Source: Rapidithrix thailandica (GTDB lineage: Bacteria > Bacteroidota > Bacteroidia > Cytophagales > Flammeovirgaceae). Taken from it: DNA of 64,000 bases. The DNA is taken from positions 62,001 through 126,000 of the forward strand of contig NZ_JBDKWZ010000003.1 in assembly GCF_039710355.1 (NCBI RefSeq), read 5' to 3'. The notes beneath the pieces are model-generated. The model worked only from the letters and a program-made list of their open reading frames with translations, was not told the DNA's origin and ran no database searches. Shown in pieces: positions 36,280 to 45,662 of this stretch (within the stretch, counting starts at the first letter, position 1; each line of letters opens with the position of its first letter). Made by a program: the position numbers and the translations under genes.

Positions 36280-37698
36280 ATGTCGAAGAAAACTACCAGA
36301 CGCTTTTCTCACCAATATGTCCTGTCCTTTCTCAAAAAAGCTTTAAACGAGGGAGGGGATCACGATTTTACTTCGGGAAATATTAATCGTGCCCTACTGT
36401 TATTATCCATTCCTATGGTGCTGGAAATGGTGATGGAATCCTTATTTGCCGTAGTAGATGTCTATTTTGTCGCCAAAGTGAGTGTAACGGCTGTGGCCAC
36501 CGTTGGCCTGACCGAATCTGTTTTGATGGTGGTGTATTCCATTGCCATCGGGATCAGCATGGCGGCTACAGCCATGGTCTCCAGACGGATCGGGGAAAAG
36601 AAACCGGAGGCCGCTTCCAAAGTCGCCTTTCAAGCCATACTTCTCGCTATCGCCAGTTCTGTAGTCCTAGGAGTCATAGGACTGATATATGCCAAAGATA
36701 TACTTCGAATGATGGGGGGATCGGAAGAGTTGATTGCCGAAGGAGTCAATTATACCCGCATTTTGATGGGCGGAAACATGACCATCATGCTGTTATTTCT
36801 GATCAATGGTATTTTCCGGGGTGCCGGAGATGCACTTCTGGCCATGATTGCGCTCTGGGTAGCCAATGGACTCAATCTCATCCTGGACCCTTTGTTTATT
36901 TTCGGATGGGGGCCGGTTCCGGCTATGGGAGTCAGTGGTGCCGCTGTAGCCACTACCATCGGCCGTGGGGTAGGTGTATTGCTCCAATTTTATATTCTGT
37001 TTCGAAAAGGGAACACCATACGTCTCTGTAAAGAAGTCATATCCGTTCACTGGAATACTATTCGCTCCCTGATGAAAATCAGCCTGGGAGGAATGGGGCA
37101 ATTCCTGATCGAATCGGCCAGTTGGATCTTCTTGATCCGGATTATTTCCATTTTTGGAGACCAAGCATTGGCCGGCTATACCATATCATTCCGGATTATC
37201 GTATTTACAATATTGCCCTCTTGGGGTATTGCAAATGCCGCGGCCACTCTGGTAGGTCAAAATCTGGGAGCAGGAAAACCCGACCGTGCCGAAAAGTCCG
37301 TATGGCGCTCGGCATTTTATAACATGATCTTTTTGGCTTTTATATCATTGGTTTTTATCTATTGGGCACAGGAATTTGTCTCACTGTTTACCCACGATGC
37401 CGTGGTAATTCAGTATGGCATACAAAGCTTACGGATCATCTGCTTGGGATATGCCTTCTTTGCTTACGGAATGGTGATCAGCCAATCGTTCAATGGAGCC
37501 GGAGACACACGCACTCCTACCTTGATCAACTTTTTCTGTTGTTGGCTGTTTCAAATTCCGCTAGCCTATCTGATGGCCGTTACCTTTGATATGGGCCCTA
37601 AAGGGGTATTTATATCCATTGCCATTTCTTTGTCAATTTTGGCTCTGTTGAGTATTACACTTTTCAAAAGAGGCAAATGGAAAGAAATGAAAGTATAA
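36280..37698 (+). CDS. MATE family efflux transporter
   Basis: A 472-residue MATE exporter with about 12 TM helices. The N-terminal repeat has LLSIPMVLEMVMESLFAVVD and the C-terminal repeat has the matching SLGGMGQFLIESASWIF. The VGLTESVLMVVYSIAIG and TLVGQNLGAGKPDRAEKS segments are typical. MATE proteins couple drug export to Na+ or H+ entry. It is divergent from the MFS exporter and about 190 bp ahead of miaE on the same strand. Confidence 0.92.
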   Translation: MSKKTTRRFSHQYVLSFLKKALNEGGDHDFTSGNINRALLLLSIPMVLEMVMESLFAVVDVYFVAKVSVTAVATVGLTESVLMVVYSIAIGISMAATAMVSRRIGEKKPEAASKVAFQAILLAIASSVVLGVIGLIYAKDILRMMGGSEELIAEGVNYTRILMGGNMTIMLLFLINGIFRGAGDALLAMIALWVANGLNLILDPLFIFGWGPVPAMGVSGAAVATTIGRGVGVLLQFYILFRKGNTIRLCKEVISVHWNTIRSLMKISLGGMGQFLIESASWIFLIRIISIFGDQALAGYTISFRIIVFTILPSWGIANAAATLVGQNLGAGKPDRAEKSVWRSAFYNMIFLAFISLVFIYWAQEFVSLFTHDAVVIQYGIQSLRIICLGYAFFAYGMVISQSFNGAGDTRTPTLINFFCCWLFQIPLAYLMAVTFDMGPKGVFISIAISLSILALLSITLFKRGKWKEMKV

Positions 37699-37704
37699 GA
37701 TAAT

Positions 37705-37768
37705 GAAGAGGGACAGTATCTTTCCATGAGATATTAATTGGTCTTCCTGTTTACTGTCCTTTCTTCTG
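37705..37768 (+). terminator. Possible terminator of the MATE gene
   Basis: GGACAGTA (37711-37718) pairs with TACTGTCC (37752-37759) and a pyrimidine-rich TTTCTTC tail follows. The loop is long, so this is a weak call. Confidence 0.3.
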
Positions 37769-37778
37769 TTCTTCTGCT

Positions 37779-37812
37779 TCTATCCCTCAACCCTTCTCCC
37801 CTTCATCCTTAG
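37779..37812. repeat. Pyrimidine-rich tract upstream of miaE, inverted relative to the tract downstream
   Basis: The C/T-rich sequence contains CCCTCAACCCTTC, whose reverse complement (GAAGGGTTGAGGG) resembles the units of the purine-rich tract at 38475-38528. Confidence 0.4.
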
Positions 37813-37888
37813 TTTAAGGTGTGATCGTGATGGAACATGCCTATATTTGCAACATATTTATTATTGATAGTTCAAAATTCGAAGAGAC

Positions 37889-38470
37889 GTGTTACATCTG
37901 AAACTTCCTACTGACCCTCGCTGGGTAAATGTCGCTGAGAAAGATATTGAAGAAATTTTGGTAGATCATGCTTATTGTGAGCAGAAAGCCGCATCCAGTT
38001 GTATTTCCCTGATCGTTTTATATCCTGACAAAGAAAAACTGGTGGAAACCCTCACTCCCATTGTCGCTGAGGAATGGAGCCATTTTGAACGCGTGCTGGA
38101 CGAACTCAAAAAGCGGGGATTGGGCTTAGGCCGCATGCGGAAAGACGAATATGTCAATAAGTTATTGAAATTACAAAGAAAAGGCCAAGGCCATGAAAAT
38201 CAATTGACGGATAAATTGTTGATTTGTGCCTTGATTGAAGCGAGAAGTTGTGAAAGGTTTAAGTTATTGTGGCAAAACCTGGACGATGAAAACCTGCAAA
38301 AATTTTATTATGAATTGATGGTTTCCGAGGCCGGTCATTATACTACTTTCATTGAATTGGCCCGTCACTACCAAGACCGGGAAATTGTAGACCAACGCTG
38401 GCAGGAAATCTTGAAAGAAGAGGCCGAAATTATCAATAACCTGGGGTATCGTGAAGGCAGAATGCACTAA
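37889..38470 (+). CDS. miaE: tRNA-(ms2io6A)-hydroxylase-like diiron protein
   Basis: A 193-residue ferritin-like diiron protein. Metal-ligand motifs are seen as YCEQKAASS, EEWSHFERVLDEL, EARSCERFKLL and SEAGHYTTFIELARHY, giving the E/ExxH pairs of MiaE. MiaE hydroxylates the isopentenyl group of ms2i6A37 in tRNA using oxygen. The start is GTG at 37889 (no ATG in reach). The gene lies between two short G/A or C/T-rich tracts in opposite orientation. Confidence 0.92.
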   Translation: MLHLKLPTDPRWVNVAEKDIEEILVDHAYCEQKAASSCISLIVLYPDKEKLVETLTPIVAEEWSHFERVLDELKKRGLGLGRMRKDEYVNKLLKLQRKGQGHENQLTDKLLICALIEARSCERFKLLWQNLDDENLQKFYYELMVSEAGHYTTFIELARHYQDREIVDQRWQEILKEEAEIINNLGYREGRMH

Positions 38471-38474
38471 AAAA

Positions 38475-38528
38475 GGTTGAAGGATTGAGGGATTGAAGGA
38501 TTGAAGGGTTGAAGGAAGAAGGGTTGGG
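38475..38528. repeat. Degenerate tandem repeat of GGATTGAA-like units
   Basis: Units such as GGATTGAG, GGATTGAA, GGATTGAA, GGGTTGAA and GGGTTGGG follow each other at 8-10 bp spacing directly after the miaE stop. It is purine-rich. Confidence 0.6.
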
Positions 38529-38625
38529 ATGTTCATAAAACATAATGCACCGGATGGTTTTTAGCTATGTTTCGTTCAATGGAAATCATAGACTCATTTT
38601 CCATCCGGTGGTTTGGTCAACAGAA

Positions 38626-40326
38626 TCAGTTCTCTATGGCAATCGGACTAACCGGTAACGTTCCGTTTGCTTCAGTTTTGCCAACAAGTAAACGGGCCAT
38701 CGCCTTCACGTTGGAAATATTAGAACCCATCGCACTTACATACGCATCAGGACTCACCAGGTATGCATCATAGGGATCTTTCAAAGCCACATTAATGACA
38801 GGAGCACCGTTTTGTTCTTGTACAAATGACAGTCGGTTGCGCTGCTCTTCCAGATCAAGCGACTTTCCGGGAAAGGGATAGTTTTCACTGACACAAATGA
38901 CTACATTCTTCTCAGGAAGAGCCTCATCATAGCTGTACTCCGATACCTGAAAGCCTTCTTCTTTCAGGGCGGTCACAAAGTCGGTATAAGCCGTGTAGTA
39001 ATTAGGACCAATGCCCTCCGAGATTTTCACAATACTTTCCACATCTTCTTTGGTGAGTCTGACAACTGAAATTTCCGAATCAGGTTTTAATGGCAATAAA
39101 GACTGATTGTCATAAGCTATATGCAAAGCTGCTTCGGCAACTTTTATGGCCGCTTCTTTATTTTCAGGACTACCGACTATCGAAGCAGCAACTTCTACAT
39201 CCACCGGTATTTTTTGAGCCAACTGGTATTTTTCTTTTAAAGTAACAATACGGTTATACGCTTCATCCAAACGTTCCATGGAAATTTCACCATTCAGCAC
39301 TGCCTGTTCTACCCGGTCAATCATTCTGTGTTGTGATTTAACATAGTCTCCCACATCTTCGCCATAGCGTTCTTCCGCCAACATGATCATATCCGCTCCG
39401 GCCAATATCGCAGCTACAGCGGCTTCCGCCGGATCATAATTTTTTTGAATGGCTCCCATATTGAAAGAATCGGTGATGATTACTCCTTTAAAACCTAATT
39501 TTTTTCGGAGGTAACCATTCAAAATTTCAGGAGACAAGGTAGCCGGATTTTCGGTATCCAGTGAGTCGTAAATAATATGAGCCGTCATGACAATCTCAAC
39601 CCCTGCCTCTACCGCTGCCTTAAAAGGCGCTAAATCGATAGACTCAATTTCATGCAATGACCTGTCAACATGAGGGATACCGCTGTGTGAATCGGAATGT
39701 GTATTTCCATGACCGGGAAAGTGTTTGGCGGTGGAAATAATACCATTACGTTGAAGACTGCTAACTGAGGCTTTTACCCGGTCGGTTACCTTTTGTACAT
39801 CTTCCCCAAAAGAACGCGTGCCAATGATAGGGTTCAAAGGGTTGGAATTGACATCGGCCACTGGGGATAAATTACAAAAAACACCTACTGCTGCCAGTTC
39901 TTGTGAAAAGATTGAATACATCTTCTCCGTATTTTCCACAGGAGCTGCCCCTAATGCCATATTGCCTGGTCCGGTAGTAGAATAAGGTACCATAATTCCC
40001 CAAGCCCCTTCCTGATCAGCGGCTGTCAACAGGGGTTGTTGAGAAATCCCTTCCACAGCTGCTGCTTGTAAAGTGTTAAGAAGTTTGGCTGTTTGTGTAG
40101 GTTCTTTCAGGTTATCATTACTCAGATACAGTCCGCCAATGCCTCTCTCCCGGACAAAAGGCAACACAACATCCGCTTCAGAACCGGTAAAAGCCAATAG
40201 AAACAGTTGACCGACTTTTTTCTTTACCTCAGTCTGATCCAGTTGTGTAGTTTGGGTGCAGGAAGTAGGTAACAGTAAGGTGCTGATGAGCAATCCTAAC
40301 AGACAAAAAATAGTTGTTTTTTTCAT
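38626..40326 (-). CDS. Glycoside hydrolase family 3 lipoprotein (beta-N-acetylhexosaminidase-like)
   Basis: A 566-residue GH3 enzyme. The signal peptide ends in a lipobox, LLPTSC, so it is probably lipid-anchored. The NagZ-type motif KHFPGHGNTHSDSHSG (with the catalytic His/Asp loop) and the nucleophile Asp in GVIITDSFNMGAI (D286) are present. Such enzymes remove beta-linked GlcNAc from peptidoglycan or chitin fragments. The C-terminal 200 residues form the second GH3 domain seen in Bacteroidota, not in E. coli NagZ. Single gene on the minus strand. Confidence 0.92.
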   Translation of the reverse strand: MKKTTIFCLLGLLISTLLLPTSCTQTTQLDQTEVKKKVGQLFLLAFTGSEADVVLPFVRERGIGGLYLSNDNLKEPTQTAKLLNTLQAAAVEGISQQPLLTAADQEGAWGIMVPYSTTGPGNMALGAAPVENTEKMYSIFSQELAAVGVFCNLSPVADVNSNPLNPIIGTRSFGEDVQKVTDRVKASVSSLQRNGIISTAKHFPGHGNTHSDSHSGIPHVDRSLHEIESIDLAPFKAAVEAGVEIVMTAHIIYDSLDTENPATLSPEILNGYLRKKLGFKGVIITDSFNMGAIQKNYDPAEAAVAAILAGADMIMLAEERYGEDVGDYVKSQHRMIDRVEQAVLNGEISMERLDEAYNRIVTLKEKYQLAQKIPVDVEVAASIVGSPENKEAAIKVAEAALHIAYDNQSLLPLKPDSEISVVRLTKEDVESIVKISEGIGPNYYTAYTDFVTALKEEGFQVSEYSYDEALPEKNVVICVSENYPFPGKSLDLEEQRNRLSFVQEQNGAPVINVALKDPYDAYLVSPDAYVSAMGSNISNVKAMARLLVGKTEANGTLPVSPIAIEN

Positions 40327-40913
40327 TTGACGATTGTGAATTGAGGTTTATAAAAATTAGATATAGTATTCGTAAAAACTCATATCTATCAATACTGAAA
40401 GACATAAATGGGGGAAGTGCATTCCATACATACTGACTATCAATGAGGGCGCATATTTGGCAACATCCATATCAAGTACTCCTCAACAATCATTCACCAA
40501 GGCCGGCCATTGGAACAGTATATGCCCAATTGGGAATAAAGAATCAGAAAATGTACGGTGTTGTTTGGTCAAAATAGAGAATACAGATACAGTGTTTTGT
40601 CAGTCAGATCACATGAATCTGAACCTTCAAACTGTCTCTACTTTTAATTGAAGTATGGTGGTTGAGTGTGGCTATCGTATCAGATCAATCGGTCTGCATT
40701 TTTTTCAAGCCCTAATCTAACCTTTTATAGGCATATTAAAAAGCTTTGAAATTATAAATCATCTCAAAGTCTCCTACACCTATTTTTAGCAGGAGTATAT
40801 GTGGAAGTATCTGGGTATGGGGATTATCACTCAAAGGATGAAATTTAAATATACTCTCCGTAACTTTGCTTGTTAAGAAAATTATTACTGATGATTTTTT
40901 CTGCTGCCTCCAG
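40327..40913. other. Intergenic region GH3-pabB with shared repeat
   Basis: A 587-bp divergent gap. It holds the second copy of the shared element at 40771-40857. A 64-codon frame at 40457-40651 shows no protein-like character and is not called. Confidence 0.5.
40771..40857 (+). repeat. Shared hairpin-plus-26-bp element, copy 2 (upstream of pabB)
   Basis: A short hairpin (CTCCT 40771-40775 with AGGAG 40791-40795) is followed 36 nt later by the 26-bp core at 40832-40857, identical to copy 1 in 24 of 26 positions. The pabB ATG is 56 bp downstream. Confidence 0.55.
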
Positions 40914-42209
40914 ATGATTGATGCTTGGAAAACCATAAGGACGGATGATGTTGAGACTTTCAGGCGCAAAGCCTTACACTGGGCTTCCGGGTTTGAAGTG
41001 TGCACTTACTTAGATTCAAACGGTATTGCATATCCTCAACAAGCCTTTGAAAATTTATTGGCAGTCGGAACAAAAGCTATCTGCCTGTTTGACAATGGAC
41101 AGACCTTTTACCGTTTACAGCAGTTTTATCAGCAACAAAAAGACTGGATATTCGGACATTTTACTTACGATCTCAAAAATGAAACAGAGGCACTTCACAG
41201 TCAAAACCCCAACCGGGTTAACTTCCCCGATGCTTTCTTCTACGTTCCGGAATACCTGATCCGCTTTTCCAAAAACGCTGTTCACCTTTATCCTTCTGAA
41301 AAAGCCAATGAACTTCTGGATCAAATTCAAAACACAAATATTTGTCCGGTAGAAATCCCCCCTCCTACCCTACAACAGCGGACTTCCTATGAAAAATACA
41401 TCCGTTCTGTCAATGCCATTAAAGAGCATATCATCGAGGGCGATATTTACGAATTGAATTATTGTATTGAGTTTTTTGCCGAAAATTCCGATGCCGACCC
41501 TCTGTTTTTGTACGAGCGACTCAATGCCGTTTCTCCTACCCCTTTCAGTACCTTTCACAAGGTGATTGACAAATACTTGCTTTGTGCTTCACCGGAACGG
41601 TTTATCAAAAAGACAGACCAACAATTGATTTCCCAGCCCATTAAAGGCACTATTAAACGAGGACAAAACCCGGAAGAAGACCAAGCCCTGCAACTACAAC
41701 TCCGGCAGGATGAAAAGGAAATTGCAGAAAATATGATGATTGTGGACCTGGTACGCAACGATTTGGCCCGTAGTTGTGAATTTGGCTCGGTGAAAGTACC
41801 CGAACTGTTTGGCATTTATGCCTTCCGTCAGGTTCATCAAATGATTTCCACTGTCACCGGGACTTTGCGCAAAGAAGTTCCGTTTACACAGGCCATCCGC
41901 AATGCTTTTCCAATGGGTAGTATGACCGGAGCTCCCAAAATACGGGCCATGGAATTGATAGAAAGGTATGAAGATTGCCAACGAGGCTTGTATTCCGGCT
42001 CCGTTGGCTACATAACCCCAGAAGGTGATTTTGATTTCAATGTGGTTATCCGTAGCATACTCTACAACCAGGCCTCCCGCTATTTATCCTTTCAGATTGG
42101 CAGTGCCATCACCTATGATGCCCTCGCAGAAAAGGAATATCAGGAATGCGTATTAAAAGCCCAGGGTATTTTAAAAGCCTTAGGGGTAGACAGACTACCT
42201 TCCCAGTAA
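40914..42209 (+). CDS. pabB: Aminodeoxychorismate synthase component I
   Basis: PabB converts chorismate to 4-amino-4-deoxychorismate for folate synthesis. The catalytic motif PIKGTIKRG holds the lysine (K244) that separates PabB from TrpE (PIAGT). Other motifs are IAENMMIVDLVRNDL, GSMTGAPKIRAMELI and GLYSGSVGYI. It has 431 residues from the ATG at 40914; an upstream TTG extension is less likely. No pabA/pabC is adjacent. It is convergent with the response regulator gene, 3 bp between stops. Confidence 0.94.
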   Translation: MIDAWKTIRTDDVETFRRKALHWASGFEVCTYLDSNGIAYPQQAFENLLAVGTKAICLFDNGQTFYRLQQFYQQQKDWIFGHFTYDLKNETEALHSQNPNRVNFPDAFFYVPEYLIRFSKNAVHLYPSEKANELLDQIQNTNICPVEIPPPTLQQRTSYEKYIRSVNAIKEHIIEGDIYELNYCIEFFAENSDADPLFLYERLNAVSPTPFSTFHKVIDKYLLCASPERFIKKTDQQLISQPIKGTIKRGQNPEEDQALQLQLRQDEKEIAENMMIVDLVRNDLARSCEFGSVKVPELFGIYAFRQVHQMISTVTGTLRKEVPFTQAIRNAFPMGSMTGAPKIRAMELIERYEDCQRGLYSGSVGYITPEGDFDFNVVIRSILYNQASRYLSFQIGSAITYDALAEKEYQECVLKAQGILKALGVDRLPSQ

Positions 42210-42212
42210 ACC

Positions 42213-42698
42213 TCATTGAATTTTATTCCGCATTTCTTTTAATAAAGTATCTTGGTCCATCAAACCCGGATACTCCTCGTAGTTAAGTCCTGTTCTCAAG
42301 ATATATTGAGTTACTAGCTCCTTCACCGCTTGTTGTAATTCTTGGGCTTTATAGGGTTTTTCCAAATAGTGATCAATTCCGGCATTATTAATTGCCCGGA
42401 TCGTATCCTGATGAGTAGCCAACCCTGTCAACAAGATCTTTTTGATATGCCGGAAACGATGTTCCTGATTAATTTCAGTCAAAAACTCCACTCCGTTTTT
42501 TCCAGGCATAATATGATCACTGATCAGTAAGGCAATGGCTTTTCCCTCGGCATCCAGTTCTTCCATTAATTCCATCGCTTCATCGGCTGACTCGCATTCT
42601 TCTATCAGGCAATAAGGTTCAAATACATTTAAATCAGAGGCAATGGCAGACAAAACCTCACGCTGATCATCAATACATATGATAGTTAGCTTTTTCAT
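42213..42698 (-). CDS. Response regulator, receiver domain only
   Basis: A 161-residue single-domain regulator. The start MKKLTIICIDDQREVL fixes the ATG at 42698. It has the acidic pair D10/D11, phospho-acceptor D61 in LLISDHIMPGKNG, T91 in ILLTGLA and K114 in YLEKPYK. About 35 extra C-terminal residues follow, with no DNA-binding domain. It lies 69 bp downstream of the cNMP-domain kinase in the same direction, so the two are probably a pair. Output is likely by protein contact. Confidence 0.92.
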   Translation of the reverse strand: MKKLTIICIDDQREVLSAIASDLNVFEPYCLIEECESADEAMELMEELDAEGKAIALLISDHIMPGKNGVEFLTEINQEHRFRHIKKILLTGLATHQDTIRAINNAGIDHYLEKPYKAQELQQAVKELVTQYILRTGLNYEEYPGLMDQDTLLKEMRNKIQ

Positions 42699-42767
42699 TT
42701 TACTTTCAGAGATATATACATTATAGAATAAAATCAATTACATTTTTTCCGGCTTACACATTGCCAA

Positions 42768-44135
42768 TTAAGCCACTGGTAGTATCACGGTAAAAGTAGT
42801 TTTCCCGGGCTTGGTTTGCACGTGAATACTTCCTTCATAACTACTCACCAATCTTTGCACAATGGACAAACCCAAGCCCAATCCAAAATTCAACCCTTGA
42901 ACTTTAGTCGTTACGTTAGGTTGAAATATTTTAGGTAAAATACTTTCGGGAATGCCCGGACCATTATCGGTTATCTGCACCTCCACTTTCTCTTTTTTCA
43001 CGGATGTTTTGATTAGCAATAAAGGATCGGGTGTATTAGCTTGTAACATGCTCTCACAGGCATTTTTTATCAAGTTTGTCCAAATTTGCACCAGCTCACC
43101 GTTATTTGCATAAATCCCGGGCAGTGCCGCCAGTTTTAATTCCAAGGAGACTTTTCTTAACAAACTTCTCAATAAAGCATTAGATTCGTTGATCGTTTCA
43201 TTGAGGTCCACTCCTTGTACCCTTTCAGAGCGATTGGCTCCCAGTTGTTTTACAGATTTGACTACATGGGTCGCCTGAGTTGCCGCAAAGGACATGTCAT
43301 ACAAAGCCAAACCCAACTCCCAATAGTTTACCATTTGTTCGGCTGCTTTGGGCAGATCTGATTTATACGATTGTAAGACCTGATCATCCAACCCCGCCTT
43401 GGCTAATCTTTTTGCTAAAGCAGGAAACAAATGAAACTTTTCCTGAAGGAATTTTCCCCTCTGCCTTACTTCGGATGAGGAGAGAAACTGCCCTTTTTCC
43501 AGGCCTTGTACAAAGAAATCATTCCATTCAGGCCGAACGGCTTTTACCAACTTTCCTATTTCTTCGGCCAGCCACTCTGTTTTCCGTTGAATCACGACCA
43601 TAGAATTATTCAATTCATGCGCAATCCCGGCTGCCATCTGGCCCAAGGTTGCCATCTTATCGGTTTGCAGCAGCTTTTTAAGCGCCCTTTCTTTTTCCGT
43701 TGCTATTTTATGAGCCAAATAATTGCGGTAAGCCAATTCACTGACAATTATTTTAATAAAGTCTTCATACACTTCCGGCTGAGCTACTTTTAGCTGAGCT
43801 GCTTCTTGTAATGTGATATACGCCAAACTACAATTTTCCTCGGCCCGGATATGGGCAAAACTTTGAAACTTGCCTGTAAAAAAACTATACACTCCCACAA
43901 ACCTTCCGGGCCATAAACGGAATAACTCCATGGGTTTCTCCTCTTCACCTTGCACATAGCCCACCACATGCCCCTCCAGGATTAAAAACAGTTTATCATT
44001 TTCCTGGGATTGCTGTAGAATCGTTTCTCCCTTTTTGAACCGGATTTGTTGTGAGGGTTTATCAAAATACCTTTTCCGGATTTGTTCAATATCTATATTG
44101 GCTTTGATAGATTGTTCGATATTGGAATTTGGCAT
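42768..44135 (-). CDS. Histidine kinase with N-terminal cyclic-nucleotide-binding domain
   Basis: A 455-residue soluble kinase. The N-terminal CRP-like cNMP-binding domain (about 15-130) reads FKKGETILQQSQENDKLFLILEG with a GRFVGVYSFFTG loop in place of the usual phosphate-binding cassette. HisKA has H173 in GQMAAGIAHELNNSMVVI. HATPase_c has N-box WTNLIKNACESM, DNGPGIPE and GLGLGLSIVQRLV. Whether it binds a nucleotide is uncertain, because the canonical R-S/T-A residues of the cassette are not obvious. It is followed by the single-domain regulator. Confidence 0.92.
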   Translation of the reverse strand: MPNSNIEQSIKANIDIEQIRKRYFDKPSQQIRFKKGETILQQSQENDKLFLILEGHVVGYVQGEEEKPMELFRLWPGRFVGVYSFFTGKFQSFAHIRAEENCSLAYITLQEAAQLKVAQPEVYEDFIKIIVSELAYRNYLAHKIATEKERALKKLLQTDKMATLGQMAAGIAHELNNSMVVIQRKTEWLAEEIGKLVKAVRPEWNDFFVQGLEKGQFLSSSEVRQRGKFLQEKFHLFPALAKRLAKAGLDDQVLQSYKSDLPKAAEQMVNYWELGLALYDMSFAATQATHVVKSVKQLGANRSERVQGVDLNETINESNALLRSLLRKVSLELKLAALPGIYANNGELVQIWTNLIKNACESMLQANTPDPLLLIKTSVKKEKVEVQITDNGPGIPESILPKIFQPNVTTKVQGLNFGLGLGLSIVQRLVSSYEGSIHVQTKPGKTTFTVILPVA

Positions 44136-44211
44136 AACATATTCTTTAGATAAAAAAAGAAATTAAACTACCGCCTTTTCATACAAGCTTCAATTTTTCC
44201 CGGTCATATTC

Positions 44212-45627
44212 TTAATGAAAAAACTGCACGGTATTCAGCAAATACATCAAGCCGAAAATCAAAAAGAGGCCGATAATTCCCAAGCTAATTCCTGTTTTGG
44301 TCAAATCTTTGGAAGCCAAGAGTCCCGTACCATGGGCCAAGGCATTCGGAGGAGTACTTACGGGCAAAGACATTCCCAAAGAACAAGACATGGTTACACT
44401 TAAAATCAGCATCATCACCCCTCCCAAAGGCACCAAACTTTGCAAAGAGGTACCCAAAGCCGCAACGATGGGTAATAATAAGTTGGCCGTAGCGGTATTG
44501 GACATAAAGTTGGCCATCAATGTGGCCAACAAGGCGGTGCCCACAATAATGACAAAAGGAGAAAACTCTTCGAAGGGGATATTCTGTATAATATTAACCG
44601 CCAGGCCACTTTTGTCAAGAGCCAGGCCCAAGGCAATTCCTCCGGATACCAACCACAATACGTCCCAACTGATATTTTTCAAATCTTCTTTGGTGATAAT
44701 ACCGGTTGCGGAAAATACGCCCACAGGGATCATAGCCACTATATAAGAATTCATTCCATGTAGAAAATCCGTCAACCAAAGCAGTACGGTTCCGGCAAAA
44801 GTTGCATAAACAATTTTAGCTTTGGCACTTTTTAAAAACTTCCCTTTGATATTCAAATTGAGAGAAGGCGTTTGTGTAGGATACAGCTTCCATAAAAGCA
44901 CCCAGGCAATACCCAGCAAAATAAGCACATAGGGAAAAGCAAAAGTCATCCACTTACCAAAACTTATACTATGCTCTCCAGTCAAATACTTGAGTGCTAC
45001 GGCATTAGGAGGCGTACCGATGGGAGTAGCAATCCCCCCTATGTTGGCAGCTACCGGAATACACAACACGAATGCTATCTTTCCCCGGTCACCCTCGTCA
45101 AACACCGCCAGTACGGGCGCCAACAATGATAGCATCATAGCAGTGGTAGCGGTATTGCTCATAAACATAGAAAACACTGCAGTAATCCCCATCAGTCCCA
45201 TCATCACCCAAGCCGGCTTTTTACCAAAGGGCCTCAACATTACCCGGGCCAGGTTCTGATCCAGGCGGTATTTTGTAGCGGCCATTGCCAGAAAAAAGCC
45301 GCCTAAAAAAAGGAGGATAATTGGAGACGCAAAGGTAGCCATAATGGCTTTATAGCTCAGGAGCTCACCCAATGGCGCTGCACCTTGACTGACAAATGAC
45401 ACAAAGCCTTTGTCGGATACCATGATCAGTTCCAGTAATATAATCAAAAGAGATGTGGCATAAATAGGAATCGGCTCCAATATCCAGAATAAAGTAGCCA
45501 TCACAAAAATGGCAATCACCCGCTGTTCTACCAAGGTGATTTTGTCCAATGGAATGGCTTCCGGCGGAAGCATTAGGATGAATAAGGGAGTAATACAAGA
45601 AATAGCAAGTTTGACATATGTTTTCAT
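44212..45627 (-). CDS. SLC13/DASS family anion:sodium symporter
   Basis: About 471 residues with some 12 TM helices. The two DASS signature repeats are both present: FMSNTATTAM and FMSNTATANLLLP (SNT motifs that bind Na+ and carboxylate), each followed by a TPP loop (IGTPPNA and VSTPPNA). Substrates of the family are dicarboxylates, citrate or sulfate. The ATG at 45627 is preferred. An upstream ATG at 45678 lies inside the inverted repeat at 45663-45694, which argues against it. Divergent from a porin gene. Confidence 0.92.
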   Translation of the reverse strand: MKTYVKLAISCITPLFILMLPPEAIPLDKITLVEQRVIAIFVMATLFWILEPIPIYATSLLIILLELIMVSDKGFVSFVSQGAAPLGELLSYKAIMATFASPIILLFLGGFFLAMAATKYRLDQNLARVMLRPFGKKPAWVMMGLMGITAVFSMFMSNTATTAMMLSLLAPVLAVFDEGDRGKIAFVLCIPVAANIGGIATPIGTPPNAVALKYLTGEHSISFGKWMTFAFPYVLILLGIAWVLLWKLYPTQTPSLNLNIKGKFLKSAKAKIVYATFAGTVLLWLTDFLHGMNSYIVAMIPVGVFSATGIITKEDLKNISWDVLWLVSGGIALGLALDKSGLAVNIIQNIPFEEFSPFVIIVGTALLATLMANFMSNTATANLLLPIVAALGTSLQSLVPLGGVMMLILSVTMSCSLGMSLPVSTPPNALAHGTGLLASKDLTKTGISLGIIGLFLIFGLMYLLNTVQFFH

Positions 45628-45662
45628 GACGAAAATCATTAATTTATACTTGGTTTGGTAAG

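Noticed and set aside
38548..38610. Inverted repeat CACCGGATGG / CCATCCGGTG as terminator of miaE or GH3
   Set aside because: The loop is 43 nt and no T-run follows on either strand, so I do not call a terminator.
40457..40651. 64-codon frame between GH3 and pabB
   Set aside because: No signal, motif or codon pattern of a protein; intergenic character.
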